Shown in pieces: positions 42,835 through 52,900 of a DNA stretch of 64,000 nt. Origin of the DNA: Paenibacillus sp. N3.4 (GTDB taxonomy: Bacteria; Bacillota; Bacilli; Paenibacillales; NBRC-103111); the NCBI RefSeq assembly GCF_008017805.1, contig NZ_VRTT01000005.1, positions 62,001 to 126,000 on the forward strand, in the 5' to 3' direction. The position numbers and the translations under genes are program-made. The number at the start of each line of letters is the position of its first letter. Within the stretch, counting starts at the first letter, position 1. The notes under the pieces are model-generated. The model saw nothing but the letters and a program-made list of their open reading frames with translations, was not told where the DNA came from and searched no databases.

Positions 42835-44373
42835 ATGACATCTGAACAAATTTCACAATTCGAGACGAAAATTATTATCAGAAATATAGAGCAGAAAGAT
42901 TTTGGGCAAATCATTGAGCTGCAAAAAATATGCTTTCCTAACATGAAGCCTTGGCAAATCGATCAAATGGAAAGCCATACGCGTATTTTTCCAGAGGGTC
43001 AGATCTGTGTGGAAATCGATGGGGAGATCATAGGCTCCTGTTCGAGCTTGATCGTCAATTTTGACCATTATGTAGAACAGCACACCTACGCGGAAATTAC
43101 AGATAAGGGCTATATTCGGAATCACAATCCCCGCGGTGAAAATTTGTACGGGATGGAGGTTATGGTGCATCCCGAGTATCGTCGGATGAAAATTGGCAGA
43201 CGTTTATACGAGGCACGTAAACGTTTGGCGGAAAAGTTAAACCTCAAAAGCATCATCGTCGGCGGTCGCATTCCAGGTTACCATAACTACAGCGATAAGA
43301 TGTCGCCGAGAGAATATGCCGAAGAAGTGCTGCAGCAAAATATATATGACCCTGTGTTAACATTTCAAATGATGAACGGCTTCACGTTGAAACGAATCCT
43401 TATCAATTATTTGCCCGATGATGAAGAATCGGAACATTTTGCAGCTTTGTTGGAATGGAACAATATCGACTATAAACCTTATATAAGTAAAATTCACTAT
43501 AAGCAGTCTTTTCCCGTCCGCGTGTGCGTCATCCAATATATGCTGAAAAAAATTGACTCTTTCGAAGAATTCGCTACACAGTGCGAACATTATGTGGATG
43601 TGGCATCCGATTATAAATCAGACTTCGCGGTATTTCCGGAAAATATTAGCATGCAGCTGCTTTCATTTCTTGAAGAGCGTTCGCCAAGCTTAGCTATTCG
43701 GAAATTAAGCACCTTTACCGATCAATATATCGAATTGTTTACGGAATTTGCTGTCAAATATAATGTGAATATTATCGGCGGCTCTCATTTTGTCGAGAAC
43801 AATAACCGCCTTTATAATGTGGCTCATCTGTTTCGTCGGGATGGATCGATTGAGCAGCAGTACAAGCTCCATATTTCACCGAATGAACGCAGGTGGTGGG
43901 GAATCAATGGAGGCATGCAATTGGAAGTGTTCGATACCGATTGCGGTAAAATATCGATACAGCTGGGCAGTGATATTGAATTTCCCGAAATCTCCCGTAT
44001 TGTCGCTGAGGAAGGAGCGCAAATGATTTTCGTGCCCTTTTGTACGGAGGATAGACAGACCTTTCTGCGGGTTAAATATTGCGCGCAGGCGCGAGCGATT
44101 GAGAACCAGGTGTTCGTTGTCACATCGGGGACAGTAGGCAACCTGACCCATGTGGACAACGTGGACATCCAGTATGCGCAATCAGGTATTTATACGCCAG
44201 CGGATTTCTCGTTCCCAAGAGACGGTATTGCAGGTGAATGCAGCGAAAATACGGAGACCGTTATTATGGCCGAGGTCGACCTGGAAGTTTTGCAGCGTTA
44301 TCGCAAGTCGAATGACGTGTTGACGTTCAGGGATCGTCGTACAGACATCTATTCGCTGCAAATTCGGTCGTGA
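42835..44373 (+). CDS. GNAT acetyltransferase / pseudonitrilase fusion
   Basis: A 512-residue protein with AAAGGAG before the ATG. Residues about 12-195 form a GNAT N-acetyltransferase (GMEVMVHPEYRRMKIGRRLYEARKR in outline, with the acetyl-CoA loop near 117-125). Residues about 228-505 form a carbon-nitrogen hydrolase fold with the catalytic Glu in FPENIS (E269) and Lys in YKLHIS (K344). The position of the nucleophile Cys, expected as CYD-FPE, reads LGSDIEFPE, so Cys is replaced by Gly378 and the hydrolase half should be inactive. GTGA overlap with the next gene, an intact nitrilase-family protein, suggests the two work together. Confidence 0.85.
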   Translation: MTSEQISQFETKIIIRNIEQKDFGQIIELQKICFPNMKPWQIDQMESHTRIFPEGQICVEIDGEIIGSCSSLIVNFDHYVEQHTYAEITDKGYIRNHNPRGENLYGMEVMVHPEYRRMKIGRRLYEARKRLAEKLNLKSIIVGGRIPGYHNYSDKMSPREYAEEVLQQNIYDPVLTFQMMNGFTLKRILINYLPDDEESEHFAALLEWNNIDYKPYISKIHYKQSFPVRVCVIQYMLKKIDSFEEFATQCEHYVDVASDYKSDFAVFPENISMQLLSFLEERSPSLAIRKLSTFTDQYIELFTEFAVKYNVNIIGGSHFVENNNRLYNVAHLFRRDGSIEQQYKLHISPNERRWWGINGGMQLEVFDTDCGKISIQLGSDIEFPEISRIVAEEGAQMIFVPFCTEDRQTFLRVKYCAQARAIENQVFVVTSGTVGNLTHVDNVDIQYAQSGIYTPADFSFPRDGIAGECSENTETVIMAEVDLEVLQRYRKSNDVLTFRDRRTDIYSLQIRS

Positions 44374-45281
44374 ACATGGAGCCGATTTTGAGAAAAATAA
44401 CACTTGCTTCCGTCCAATACGGACTTTCTGATCTACAATCTAAGGAGCAATTTTGGGACGGATTGGCTTCCAAAATCCGTGAAGCAGCGGAAAAGGGTGC
44501 TAATCTTGTTGTATTTCCTGAGTACGTGACCGCGCATTTGTTGAGCCTGGAGCCGACTATGACGAATGAAGAAGCTTGCGTTTATCTGGATAGCTGTACA
44601 GAAAGGTATGTGCGCTTTTTTCAACACTGCAGCCAGGAGTGGCAGGTGCTCATACTCGGAGGCACGCACGTTTGCAAAGAAGAAAAGGGGTTCGTCAATA
44701 AAGCGTTTTTGTTTTTTCCGGATGGTCGCATGGAAACGCAAAACAAGATTCATTTGACTCCGGAGGAGCAGGTCCGCTGGCCTTTGACAGCAGGTGATGA
44801 GCTGAGCGTATTTGAAACGGCATGGGGACTTGTAGCGATTTTGACATGTTATGATATTGAGTTTCCGGAATTAGCCAGAGCCGCCGCGGAACGTGGGGCA
44901 GAATTGATCTTGTGCCCTTCCTATACAGATAATGCATCGGGCTATAGTCGTGTAAGGTTTTGCGCGCAAGCCAGAGCCATAGAGAATCAGCTTTTTGTAG
45001 TCGTAAGCGGGTTGGTAGGCGCTCTTGCAGAGGGTCGCCCGCAGGTTGACCAAGGATATTGTCAGGCGGGCTTGTTTACGCCATGCGATTCCCCTTTTGC
45101 TCAAGATGGCGTGGAGCGGGTAGGAAAGCTCAATGAAGATATGGTTGTCATGGCTGAAATAGACTTTGCTAAGCTTTGTGAAAATCGGCGCGGCGGCGCA
45201 GTAGCCCCCTTCTATGATCGCCGGCCAAATCTGTATAAACAACAATCCGGGAAAATGGCTGTAGAGAAAACAAGACGGTAA
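44370..45281 (+). CDS. Carbon-nitrogen hydrolase (nitrilase superfamily)
   Basis: A 303-residue protein starting at GTG 44370 inside the stop of the preceding gene (GTGA overlap); ATG 44376 is an alternative. The catalytic triad is complete: E51 in VVFPEYVT, K126 in QNKIHLTP, and C160 in ILTCYDIEFPELA. Members hydrolyse amides or nitriles; the substrate cannot be told. It is similar to the hydrolase half of the upstream fusion, so the pair may form a mixed assembly with one active and one inactive subunit (inference). Confidence 0.88.
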   Translation: MNMEPILRKITLASVQYGLSDLQSKEQFWDGLASKIREAAEKGANLVVFPEYVTAHLLSLEPTMTNEEACVYLDSCTERYVRFFQHCSQEWQVLILGGTHVCKEEKGFVNKAFLFFPDGRMETQNKIHLTPEEQVRWPLTAGDELSVFETAWGLVAILTCYDIEFPELARAAAERGAELILCPSYTDNASGYSRVRFCAQARAIENQLFVVVSGLVGALAEGRPQVDQGYCQAGLFTPCDSPFAQDGVERVGKLNEDMVVMAEIDFAKLCENRRGGAVAPFYDRRPNLYKQQSGKMAVEKTRR

Positions 45282-45298
45282 TTTGTCCTACAACAAAG

Positions 45299-45340
45299 AG
45301 AACCGTGTAAGTGTGAAAGTGCACCCAAACGGTTCTTTTT
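45299..45340 (+). terminator. Terminator after the nitrilase-family gene
   Basis: AGAACCGT pairs with ACGGTTCT and is followed by TTTT. Confidence 0.75.
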
Positions 45341-45409
45341 CACGATTGGAACCATACATGCAGATTGAAAACCGCTTGAAAAAGGAAAATATATCCTTTT
45401 GTATGATAG

Positions 45410-45426
45410 GATGGATTTGATCCATC
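45410..45426. promoter_or_regulatory. Perfect inverted repeat upstream of the GGCT-like gene
   Basis: GATGGAT-TTG-ATCCATC at 45410-45426 follows another inverted repeat (AAAAGGA/TCCTTTT, about 45380-45400) and a TATGAT at 45402. Possible operator; the regulator is unknown. Confidence 0.35.
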
Positions 45427-45526
45427 GATTTTAATAGGAAATGCGGCATTTGATCATTTTATAGGCAGGAATATATAGCGATTGAACAGAAAGAATATTC
45501 CTATATATGCTGAGGGGGGAAATTAT

Positions 45527-45883
45527 TTGTATTTATTTACGTACGGAACAATGGCTTTAAATAACCCACTAGTCGCCAAGGATTTAAAACTAATTTCCTC
45601 AGATTGCTGGGTTCGAGGTATACTATGTGATACCGGACTAGGGTTCCCTGCTTTGGTAGAGGGGGAAAATAAGGTTCGAGGTAAGCTGGTTTTAATTGAA
45701 TCTGAGGATGTGCTTAAGGTGATTCTGGGAATTGCAGACAGCCTTAATGATTTAAATCCTTCCCATGTTTTTTCACTAAAACCGATTACTGTTCATACAG
45801 ATAACAGTTCCTATGAGGCTGAAGCTTTTATGTACAATCACAGTAATGGTTTAGAAACAATTGATTCTGGTACTTGGATATAA
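45527..45883 (+). CDS. Gamma-glutamylcyclotransferase-like (AIG2) protein
   Basis: The start is TTG 45527 with GAGGGGGG 7 bases upstream, giving 118 residues; the longer frame has no ribosome site. YLFTYGTMALNNPL is the substrate loop of the GGCT/AIG2 fold, followed by VRGILCDTG and VRGKLVLIE. These proteins act on gamma-glutamyl compounds, though for small bacterial members the substrate is unknown. It stands alone, 43 bases upstream of the molybdopterin oxidoreductase. Confidence 0.8.
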   Translation: MYLFTYGTMALNNPLVAKDLKLISSDCWVRGILCDTGLGFPALVEGENKVRGKLVLIESEDVLKVILGIADSLNDLNPSHVFSLKPITVHTDNSSYEAEAFMYNHSNGLETIDSGTWI

Positions 45884-45926
45884 GTAAAAGAATTCGACAA
45901 TTGGCAGGAGCGTTAATCGTTATGAA

Positions 45927-47966
45927 ATGAGTGAACAATTAAATGGTATCTTCCCAGCCGTATGTCCGCTAGATTGCCCGGATCAGTGCAGTCTATTGCT
46001 TCATAAAACAGCTGGTAAAATTGTGAAAATAGAGGGTGACCCTTCCCATCCGGTCACACAAGGCGCAATTTGTAATAAAGTCAGGAATATGAAAGAGAGA
46101 TTGTACGACGACAACCGGTTGCGATTTCCATTAAAGCGGGTCGGGCCTAAGGGCAAAGACAGCCGATTTGAACGCATTACCTGGGACGAAGCGATAGCTA
46201 CGATTACGGATCGGTGGAAAGATCTAATCGCAAAGAATGGCCCTGAGTCCATATTGCCCTATAGCTTCTACGGCAATATGGGAAGGATCGGCACGGAGGG
46301 CATGGACCGCCGTTTTTTTAACCGAATGGGAGCCAGCAGGCTGCTGTATTCGATATGTGAATCGGCGGGAACAGAAGGTTACACCTATACGATGGGGGGC
46401 AGCTTTGGAACTGACCCGGAGGATACGGTACATGCCAAACTGATAATCATGTGGGGGATCAATGCCGTCAGTACGAATATGCATCAGGTCATGTTGGCTG
46501 AGAAAGCTCGTAAAAATGGCGCTCAAATCATCGTCATCGATGCTCACAAAAATCAGACAGGCCGATGGGCAGATTGGTTCATCCCGATTTTACCGGGAAC
46601 GGATGCCGCACTTGCCCTTGGATTGATGCATATTCTGTTCTCGGAGAATTGGGTAGACGATGCCTTCCTAAAACAGTTCACGGTCGGGCACGAAGAGCTG
46701 AGAGAGCATGTTCGCCAGTATGAGCCGACTGTGGTTGCTGCCATAACAGGTGTTCCCGTGGAAGACATTTACCGGCTAGCACGCCTTTATGGCCAAACTT
46801 CGCCGTCCTTTATTCGGATCGGCAATGGGATTCAGCATCATGATAACGGTGGCATGTGCGTTCGAACCATCGCATGTCTGCCAGCCTTAACCGGACAATG
46901 GCTGCATCGAGGGGGAGGCGCAATCAAAGGCAATGGCGCTTATTTGGAGCATAATGTATCAGCGCTGCAAAGGCCGGATCTGCGTGAGAAGTCAACGCGC
47001 CAAATTAATATGAATCTGCTGGGGAGCGCTTTGTTGGAGCTGGACCCGCCTATTCATGCGCTGTATGTGTACAATTCCAATCCAGCGCTAGTTGCCCCCC
47101 ATGCCAACAAGGTGCGGGCAGGACTGGAGCGGGATGATTTATTCACCGTCGTGCATGATTTGTTTTTGACCGAAACTGCGAAGTATGCCGATATTGTGCT
47201 GCCCGCCACCTCGTCGTTCGAAAACACAGATTTCTACCGTTCCTACTGGCACCAGTATATACAAATTCAGCTGCCTGTTATTGCGCCTTATGAGGAAAGC
47301 AAAGCGAATGTAGATGTGTTTCGGTTGTTGGCAAAAGGGATGGGATATGAGGATCAGGCTCTACTGGAAACAGATGAAGCATTGATCCGACAAGCACTCG
47401 ATCATCCTGGAAATCCTGCGCTGAAAGATATTACGTACGAAGGATTACTGAAAACTCAGTATGCTAAAGCGCAGATAAAACCATTATTCCCTGGGCAATT
47501 AAGAACGCCAAGCGGGAAAGTTGAATTATATTCGACTACAATGGCGCGAAAAGGGTTCCCGGCACTGCCGACATATGTCCCCTTGTTCGATGAGGGAGAT
47601 TTGCCGTTTCTTTTCATTCCCGCACCTAATCATAATTTCCTGAATTCCACATTCGCTAACAATGAAAAGCACGTTCGTATGGAAGGAAAGCCGAAGCTTC
47701 ATATGAATGTGAAAGACGCGGAGACATTGGGCTTAGCAAGTGGGGATTGGGCCAGGGTTTGGAACGATCGCGGGGAATGCGAGTTGGTCGTACACGCCGG
47801 AACGGATGTACTACCGGGCGTCGTCGTGAGTCAAGGCTTGTGGGCAGATTCAAAGGACGGTAAGGCGCTGGTCAATGCCTTAACTCCTGACCGTGTTGCG
47901 GATATGGGCTCAGGGGCGACCTTTTTCTCGGGGCGTGTTCATGTAGAGAAGCGCCAAAATGAGTAA
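45927..47966 (+). CDS. Molybdopterin oxidoreductase (DMSO reductase family)
   Basis: A 679-residue catalytic subunit. The N terminus has four cysteines (C13, C17, C21, C49) that bind a [4Fe-4S] cluster, then molybdopterin-binding segments such as WGINAVSTNMHQ, VLPATSSFENTDFYRSYWHQ and a C-terminal molydopterin-dinucleotide-binding domain (SGDWARVWNDRGE). There is no Tat signal, so it is cytoplasmic. No electron-transfer or membrane subunit lies next to it. GGCAGGAG lies about 15 bases before the ATG. The substrate is unknown. Confidence 0.87.
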   Translation: MSEQLNGIFPAVCPLDCPDQCSLLLHKTAGKIVKIEGDPSHPVTQGAICNKVRNMKERLYDDNRLRFPLKRVGPKGKDSRFERITWDEAIATITDRWKDLIAKNGPESILPYSFYGNMGRIGTEGMDRRFFNRMGASRLLYSICESAGTEGYTYTMGGSFGTDPEDTVHAKLIIMWGINAVSTNMHQVMLAEKARKNGAQIIVIDAHKNQTGRWADWFIPILPGTDAALALGLMHILFSENWVDDAFLKQFTVGHEELREHVRQYEPTVVAAITGVPVEDIYRLARLYGQTSPSFIRIGNGIQHHDNGGMCVRTIACLPALTGQWLHRGGGAIKGNGAYLEHNVSALQRPDLREKSTRQINMNLLGSALLELDPPIHALYVYNSNPALVAPHANKVRAGLERDDLFTVVHDLFLTETAKYADIVLPATSSFENTDFYRSYWHQYIQIQLPVIAPYEESKANVDVFRLLAKGMGYEDQALLETDEALIRQALDHPGNPALKDITYEGLLKTQYAKAQIKPLFPGQLRTPSGKVELYSTTMARKGFPALPTYVPLFDEGDLPFLFIPAPNHNFLNSTFANNEKHVRMEGKPKLHMNVKDAETLGLASGDWARVWNDRGECELVVHAGTDVLPGVVVSQGLWADSKDGKALVNALTPDRVADMGSGATFFSGRVHVEKRQNE

Positions 47967-47970
47967 TGAT

Positions 47971-48024
47971 GAGCTTTCAGGAACACAACGGTTTAGCTGT
48001 TGTGTGCTTGAAAGCTCTTTTTTT
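47971..48024 (+). terminator. Terminator after the molybdopterin oxidoreductase
   Basis: GAGCTTTCA...ACACAAC pairs with GTTGTGT...TGAAAGCTC, followed by seven T. Confidence 0.9.
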
Positions 48025-48146
48025 GGAGCTGTGCACAGTAATGGAACATGTTTTCCAAAAGTGCTGCTTATTTTATACGTAGTTAACGAATCTTTTGTAT
48101 AGTTTAAGGTGGAGAAGAGCCTAGATCATGAGAGAAGAGGGATACC

Positions 48147-49889
48147 ATGCGAAATCGATTGCTGAGGGTTACGGTAGGCAGGAAATTATTTCTTTGTTTT
48201 ATCCTTGTTTTGCTGCTTACCGGTATTGTAGGGTGGATGAGTTTCAAAAATATGAGATTCATGCAGCAGCAAAGCGATGAAATTAGCAAAGTATGGATGC
48301 CGGGCGTTGAGGCCGTCAATGCCATTAGCTACTTAATCGAAAATGTTCATGCCTTGGACATGCAGTTATTTATATTGACCGATTCTTCCCAGCTGCAAAC
48401 TACGGAAATACAAGGGATGGCCGCATTAAGCAATGTGGACGAGCGGATAAAGCAGTTTGAAGGAACGCTTGCCACTGAGCAGGAGACGCGAAATTTTGAT
48501 GCTTTTCAAAAACAATGGGAGAAATATAAAGGTTACCATCAGACTTTCGTTGAACTCACCAAGGAAAATAATTTGAGCAAAGGTTTGGGAAAAAGGGATA
48601 CAGAGGTTCAGACGCTGCTTAATGAGGCAAATAAAACCTTTAGCGGCATGCAAAAATATTTGGATGTTCTGGTAACCATCAAGCACGAAGGGGCCATGGC
48701 AGCAGCAGCAAGCAGCACCGACATTTATAAGTCAGGGCAGATCAAGATGCTCTACCTGCTTATATGCGCTGTTGTTGTTGGTTTAAGTCTGGCGATTCTT
48801 ATTACGATAAACATTTCCAAGCCTGTCAGGCGGGTGTCACGCGCTTTGCAGGCTGTAGCTCTCGGGAATTTAACCGAACCTGATGTATACGTTAGAAACA
48901 AGGACGAGATTGGTGAATTAGTTGCTGCTTTGAACCTAATGAAATCGAATGTAAGAGAGATTTTGTCTCATATTCGTGATGCTTCCACATCCGTGGCTAG
49001 CTCTTCGAAGGAACTGCTGTCTCACTCGGAACAATCCTCACGATCTTCCCAAGAAGTGGTTGAAGTCATGCAAAAAGTCGCAAATGGGGCCGAGCTGCAA
49101 GTGAGGAATTATGAGGATACAAGCGTCGCCATGACAGAGATGTCGATTGGTGTTGGGCGTATTGCCGAGACCTCATCGGAAGTATCAGATATTTCTATGG
49201 AGGCGTTCCGCGAAGCGCAGCAAGGTGAACAGGATCTGCAAGCTCTTGCTCAAAGCATGAAAGGGGTAAGTGACACTGTTCACCAAGCAAATGGCGTCAT
49301 TCAAGACTTGGAGGGTCACTCACAGGAAATCGATCAGATGATTGGTTTCATGAGCAGCATCGCTAAGCAAACGAATTTGCTTGCCTTGAATGCCGCTATT
49401 GAAGCAGCACGCGCGGGGGAAGCGGGCAAAGGCTTTACGGTTGTGGCTGCTGAAGTTCGCAAGCTTTCGGAGCAGTCTGCCCAATTCGCTGGGCAAATCA
49501 CAGAGCTGGTTCAGCAAATTCTCACGAATACTGAGTTTGCTGTGCAAACGATGCAGCATTGTTTGCGGGAGGTAGATTTCGGGAAAGAGAGGGTTCATAC
49601 AGCGGAAGCCTCATTCCATCGTTTATATACAGCTTCTGAGAAAGTTGTCGTGCGCATTCAAGAGGTCGCTGCGGCAGCCGAAGAGATGGCTGCTACCTCG
49701 GAGGAAGTAACGGCATCTGTTGCAGAAACCAGTTCACACGCGAATAATTCTTCCTCTTATGCCCAGGACGTAGCTTCCACAGCCGGGCAGCAGTTGGCTT
49801 CGATGAACACCATCACGGCGTCAGCCGGAACGCTAAGCCACATTGCCGAAGATTTACATAAAAGTGTAGGTAAGTTTCAGCTGGAATAA
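48147..49889 (+). CDS. Methyl-accepting chemotaxis protein
   Basis: A 580-residue membrane receptor with AGAAGAGGGAT before the ATG. A first membrane segment lies near residues 12-32, a helical four-helix-bundle sensor domain follows (about 35-185), then a second segment near 190-213, a HAMP domain, and the signalling domain with the hairpin [20 protein letters not shown] near residue 411. It signals to CheW/CheA. The ligand is unknown and no che genes are nearby. Confidence 0.92.
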   Translation: MRNRLLRVTVGRKLFLCFILVLLLTGIVGWMSFKNMRFMQQQSDEISKVWMPGVEAVNAISYLIENVHALDMQLFILTDSSQLQTTEIQGMAALSNVDERIKQFEGTLATEQETRNFDAFQKQWEKYKGYHQTFVELTKENNLSKGLGKRDTEVQTLLNEANKTFSGMQKYLDVLVTIKHEGAMAAAASSTDIYKSGQIKMLYLLICAVVVGLSLAILITINISKPVRRVSRALQAVALGNLTEPDVYVRNKDEIGELVAALNLMKSNVREILSHIRDASTSVASSSKELLSHSEQSSRSSQEVVEVMQKVANGAELQVRNYEDTSVAMTEMSIGVGRIAETSSEVSDISMEAFREAQQGEQDLQALAQSMKGVSDTVHQANGVIQDLEGHSQEIDQMIGFMSSIAKQTNLLALNAAIEAARAGEAGKGFTVVAAEVRKLSEQSAQFAGQITELVQQILTNTEFAVQTMQHCLREVDFGKERVHTAEASFHRLYTASEKVVVRIQEVAAAAEEMAATSEEVTASVAETSSHANNSSSYAQDVASTAGQQLASMNTITASAGTLSHIAEDLHKSVGKFQLE

Positions 49890-49913
49890 GTTAAGAAATA
49901 GGCAATCAGAGCT

Positions 49914-49959
49914 CAAACAGACCACGTCATCTACATCTGTAGATGACGTGGTCTGTTTG
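49914..49959. terminator. Bidirectional terminator with 21-bp perfect stem
   Basis: CAAACAGACCACGTCATCTAC and its exact complement flank an ATCT loop. It lies between the convergent chemotaxis receptor and queF genes. Confidence 0.85.
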
Positions 49960-50007
49960 TCTCTGACTATTGTTGTACAAAACGAATTATGCGAATGGAT
50001 GAAAACC

Positions 50008-50508
50008 TTAGCGGTTGTCTATTTTCTCCGGATATAAATCATGGTTCATCAGGCGGTGATCAGCCATGGCTTCATATTTGGTCCCTGGCTGGCCCCAGTT
50101 ACAGTAGGGATCAATAGAGATACCGCCACGTGGGGTGAATTTCCCCCAAACCTCGATGTAGCGTGGCTCCATGAGCTGGGTCAAATCATTCATAATAATG
50201 TTCACACAGTCTTCGTGGAAATCACCATGGTTGCGGAAGCTGAATAAGTAAAGTTTAAGTGATTTGCTTTCAACCATTTTAATATTCGGGATGTAAGAAA
50301 TGTAGAGCGTAGCAAAATCCGGCTGTCCCGTTACAGGGCAAAGACTTGTGAATTCCGGGAAGTTGAATTTTACGAAGTAAGCTCTATCCGGATGCTTGTT
50401 GTCAAAAGCTTCCAATAAAGTAGGGTCATAATTAAACACATACTTGGTTCCTTGATTGCCTAATAAGGTAATCTCTTTCAAATCTTCGTTGCTTCTTCCT
50501 GTGGACAT
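50008..50508 (-). CDS. queF: NADPH-dependent 7-cyano-7-deazaguanine reductase
   Basis: A 166-residue enzyme that reduces preQ0 to preQ1 in queuosine synthesis. ATG 50508 is chosen for family length and the AAAGGGG before it. The nucleophile is C57 in [15 protein letters not shown] with D64, and [20 protein letters not shown] is the family substrate/NADPH segment. It stands alone, behind a preQ1 riboswitch; the other queuosine genes are not in the window. Confidence 0.95.
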   Translation of the reverse strand: MSTGRSNEDLKEITLLGNQGTKYVFNYDPTLLEAFDNKHPDRAYFVKFNFPEFTSLCPVTGQPDFATLYISYIPNIKMVESKSLKLYLFSFRNHGDFHEDCVNIIMNDLTQLMEPRYIEVWGKFTPRGGISIDPYCNWGQPGTKYEAMADHRLMNHDLYPEKIDNR

Positions 50509-50589
50509 GGATGGAATCCCCTTTCTTTTTCTGAACGAAAAGAAGACTGAGATACTAGAAACGGACTCTGTTTCCAACTAATAAACACG

Positions 50590-50614
50590 AAAAGAACGAT
50601 ACCTACGGTACGTT
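50590..50614 (-). terminator. Terminator of the preQ1 riboswitch
   Basis: On the minus strand AACG-TACC, a GTA loop and GGTA-T-CGTT (one bulged T) are followed by CTTTT. It can act as the switching terminator just downstream of the aptamer. Confidence 0.5.
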
Positions 50615-50618
50615 TTTT

Positions 50619-50655
50619 TTTAGTTTTTTATAGAGGGAGTTCACGAACCTCTCCT
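50619..50655 (-). promoter_or_regulatory. preQ1-I riboswitch
   Basis: On the minus strand GAGAGGTTCGTGAACTCCCTCTATAAAAAACTAA in outline: the AGAGGTTC stem, the CCCTCT partner and the A-rich ATAAAAAACTAA tail match the preQ1-I class. It lies about 110 bases upstream of queF and should lower queF expression when preQ1 is plentiful. Confidence 0.9.
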
Positions 50656-50908
50656 AGGAGCAGCTTATGCTCGTAGATGTGTCTTCTTTAGTTTTCTTAA
50701 AAACTTTACCACAAACGCTGTTAAAATGCATTATACCTATTCGTTACATATTATGGATAATGATGCGGCAGGTCTGTAGCCAAGGGAAGGGAAGACATTG
50801 TATACTTACTAAATAATATAAGATCTAATCCACGGAAAAAATAAGATCTCATCTTCCGGAAGCAAGACAACTTTTCTGACATACGCGTAAGGTAGGGTGA
50901 CATTTATA

Positions 50909-52723
50909 ATGATGGGAAAGAGCGGAAATTCCGATAGCAATTCCATGTTTGCTCTGTATGCTCATGCACCGATTGGTGTCGTTATGGTTAGGCCGGATGG
51001 ACGAATTGTGAAGGCAAATCGCTTATTCTCCGAGTTTATTGGGCATACGGTGGAAGAGCTGAAAGATATGAATGTTTATCAAATCACACATCCGGAGGAC
51101 AGATACATTAGCTTGGAACATATTTCTAAAACGGACGAATCAGATAAGGGATTCCGTTTAGAGAAACGATACGTGCACAAAGATGGACATACGATTTGGG
51201 GACTTGTTCAGGGGTTGAATAGAAGTCTAGTCGAGCATAAACTTTTTTTGCCTAATTATTTAGCATTTATACAAGATATTACATTTCTTAAAAGGCAAGA
51301 GGAAGAACTTCGGGCAAATAAAGAGAAATATGAATCGTTTGTCCAACACGCTTCGGATGGGATTGTTATTTATGACTTAGAGGGTCATGTCCTTGAAATT
51401 AATAAAGCTTTCACGGATTTATTTGGCTGGGAAGAAGGTGAAGTAAAGGGGCTTAAGTTCCCGATCACGTTTCATGACCAATTGGAATTATCAGAAGATT
51501 TGATGCGTACAGTGACCTTAGGCGGAGTCGTTCATAACATAGCTGCTTTGAAGAAGCATAAGGACGGAACGCCTATCGAGATTAGCATGTCAGTTTCGCC
51601 CATTCATAATGTACATGGAGAGATCGTGCTGCTAGCTGCTACATTGAGAGATACCCGAGTTCATAGTGCACTGACACGTCAAACTAAACAGCTTGAAGAG
51701 TCGTTTAAACAGTTGATTGAAAACTGGCCGGACGCCTTTATTGTTGTCAAACAAGATCGATGTGTATATAGTAATCAAGCCGGTTTAAAGTTAATGAGAG
51801 CCGAATATCCGGAGCAACTTATTGGGCATTCGGTATATGAATTTCAGTATAAGGAAAATTATGAAGATATTAAGATGATGATGGAGCAGATTCTTAGTGG
51901 ACAGACGCTTCGGAATATACCATACAAGTTCTATCGCGTGGATGGCCGTTCCATTGATGTTGAGTTCACCGCTATTCCTTCTATGTATGAGGAAGATCCA
52001 GCCATTCACTTATTGCTCCGTGATATCACGGAGCAGATAAAAACGGAAGAGCTGATGCGTATTTCGGATAAATTGAATGCGGCCGGGCAGCTCGCAGCAG
52101 GCATTGCCCATGAAATTCGCAATCCGTTGACGGCGATCAAAGGATTCGTGCAATTGACGCAGTGGAAGTATCCGGAATCTCGTCATTATTTTGATATTAT
52201 TAAATCCGAAGTAGAACGTATTGAACTTATAACCGGGGAGCTGCTGCTACTGGCTAAACCAGAGATGAAGTCCGCTCAGACCAAGGATGTATGTGGAATT
52301 CTGGATCAGGTCAGTACACTTTTGGAATCGCAAGGCATCATGAATAATGTACAAATTATTACCGATTATTCCGGATCGCCTTTAAGCGTGATGTGTGATG
52401 CAAATCAACTGAAGCAAGTATTCATTAATTTGCTCAAAAATGCGATCGAAGTCATGCCAAAAGGCGGCGAGATTAGGATTCAAGCAGAAGCGGATCATGA
52501 GCAGGTGAAGATTGCGATAATGGATCAAGGACCAGGTATCCCTCCGGAACAGTTAGGTCAGATCGGACAACCTTTTTTCACAACGAAGTCGAATGGGACA
52601 GGACTGGGCCTTACCGTTAGTTATAAAATCATACAGAACCATGGGGGAAGTATTAATGTCCATAATGACCCAAGCGGGGGCGCTGTATTCACAATTAAGC
52701 TACCATATGTCAAATTGAGTTGA
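50909..52723 (+). CDS. PAS-domain sensor histidine kinase (sporulation-kinase-like)
   Basis: About 604 residues from ATG 50909, with AGGGTG 9 bases before it; a GTG at 50897 is less well placed. Three PAS domains occupy residues about 12-125, 138-255 and 265-380. HisKA follows with the phospho-acceptor in GIAHEIRNPLTAIKGF (His near 401), then the HATPase_c domain with LKQVFINLLKNAIEV (N box), DQGPGIPPE (G1) and FFTTKSNGTGLGL (F and G2). No membrane segments, so it is a cytoplasmic kinase like KinA or KinE of sporulating Bacilli. No response regulator is adjacent. Confidence 0.92.
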   Translation: MMGKSGNSDSNSMFALYAHAPIGVVMVRPDGRIVKANRLFSEFIGHTVEELKDMNVYQITHPEDRYISLEHISKTDESDKGFRLEKRYVHKDGHTIWGLVQGLNRSLVEHKLFLPNYLAFIQDITFLKRQEEELRANKEKYESFVQHASDGIVIYDLEGHVLEINKAFTDLFGWEEGEVKGLKFPITFHDQLELSEDLMRTVTLGGVVHNIAALKKHKDGTPIEISMSVSPIHNVHGEIVLLAATLRDTRVHSALTRQTKQLEESFKQLIENWPDAFIVVKQDRCVYSNQAGLKLMRAEYPEQLIGHSVYEFQYKENYEDIKMMMEQILSGQTLRNIPYKFYRVDGRSIDVEFTAIPSMYEEDPAIHLLLRDITEQIKTEELMRISDKLNAAGQLAAGIAHEIRNPLTAIKGFVQLTQWKYPESRHYFDIIKSEVERIELITGELLLLAKPEMKSAQTKDVCGILDQVSTLLESQGIMNNVQIITDYSGSPLSVMCDANQLKQVFINLLKNAIEVMPKGGEIRIQAEADHEQVKIAIMDQGPGIPPEQLGQIGQPFFTTKSNGTGLGLTVSYKIIQNHGGSINVHNDPSGGAVFTIKLPYVKLS

Positions 52724-52774
52724 ACACGGTTAACAGGGTAGATGGTTATTATATTTTATCATCAGGGAACGTGT

Positions 52775-52815
52775 AAAAGGGGCATTCGAGATGTTTTAAA
52801 AGAATGTCTCTTTTT
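52775..52815 (+). terminator. Terminator after the sensor kinase
   Basis: AAAAGGGGCATTC pairs with GAATGTCTCTTTT, with two G-U pairs, and ends in T-run. A second small hairpin (CTCGTGACT/AGTCATGAG) follows at about 52823-52842. Confidence 0.65.
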
Positions 52816-52900
52816 GCTTGTCTCGTGACTGTAGTCATGAGAGGTTCAAAAATTAGTCATGGCTTGTTGTAATTTTCCAAACCTTTCTGCATGATTTCGA

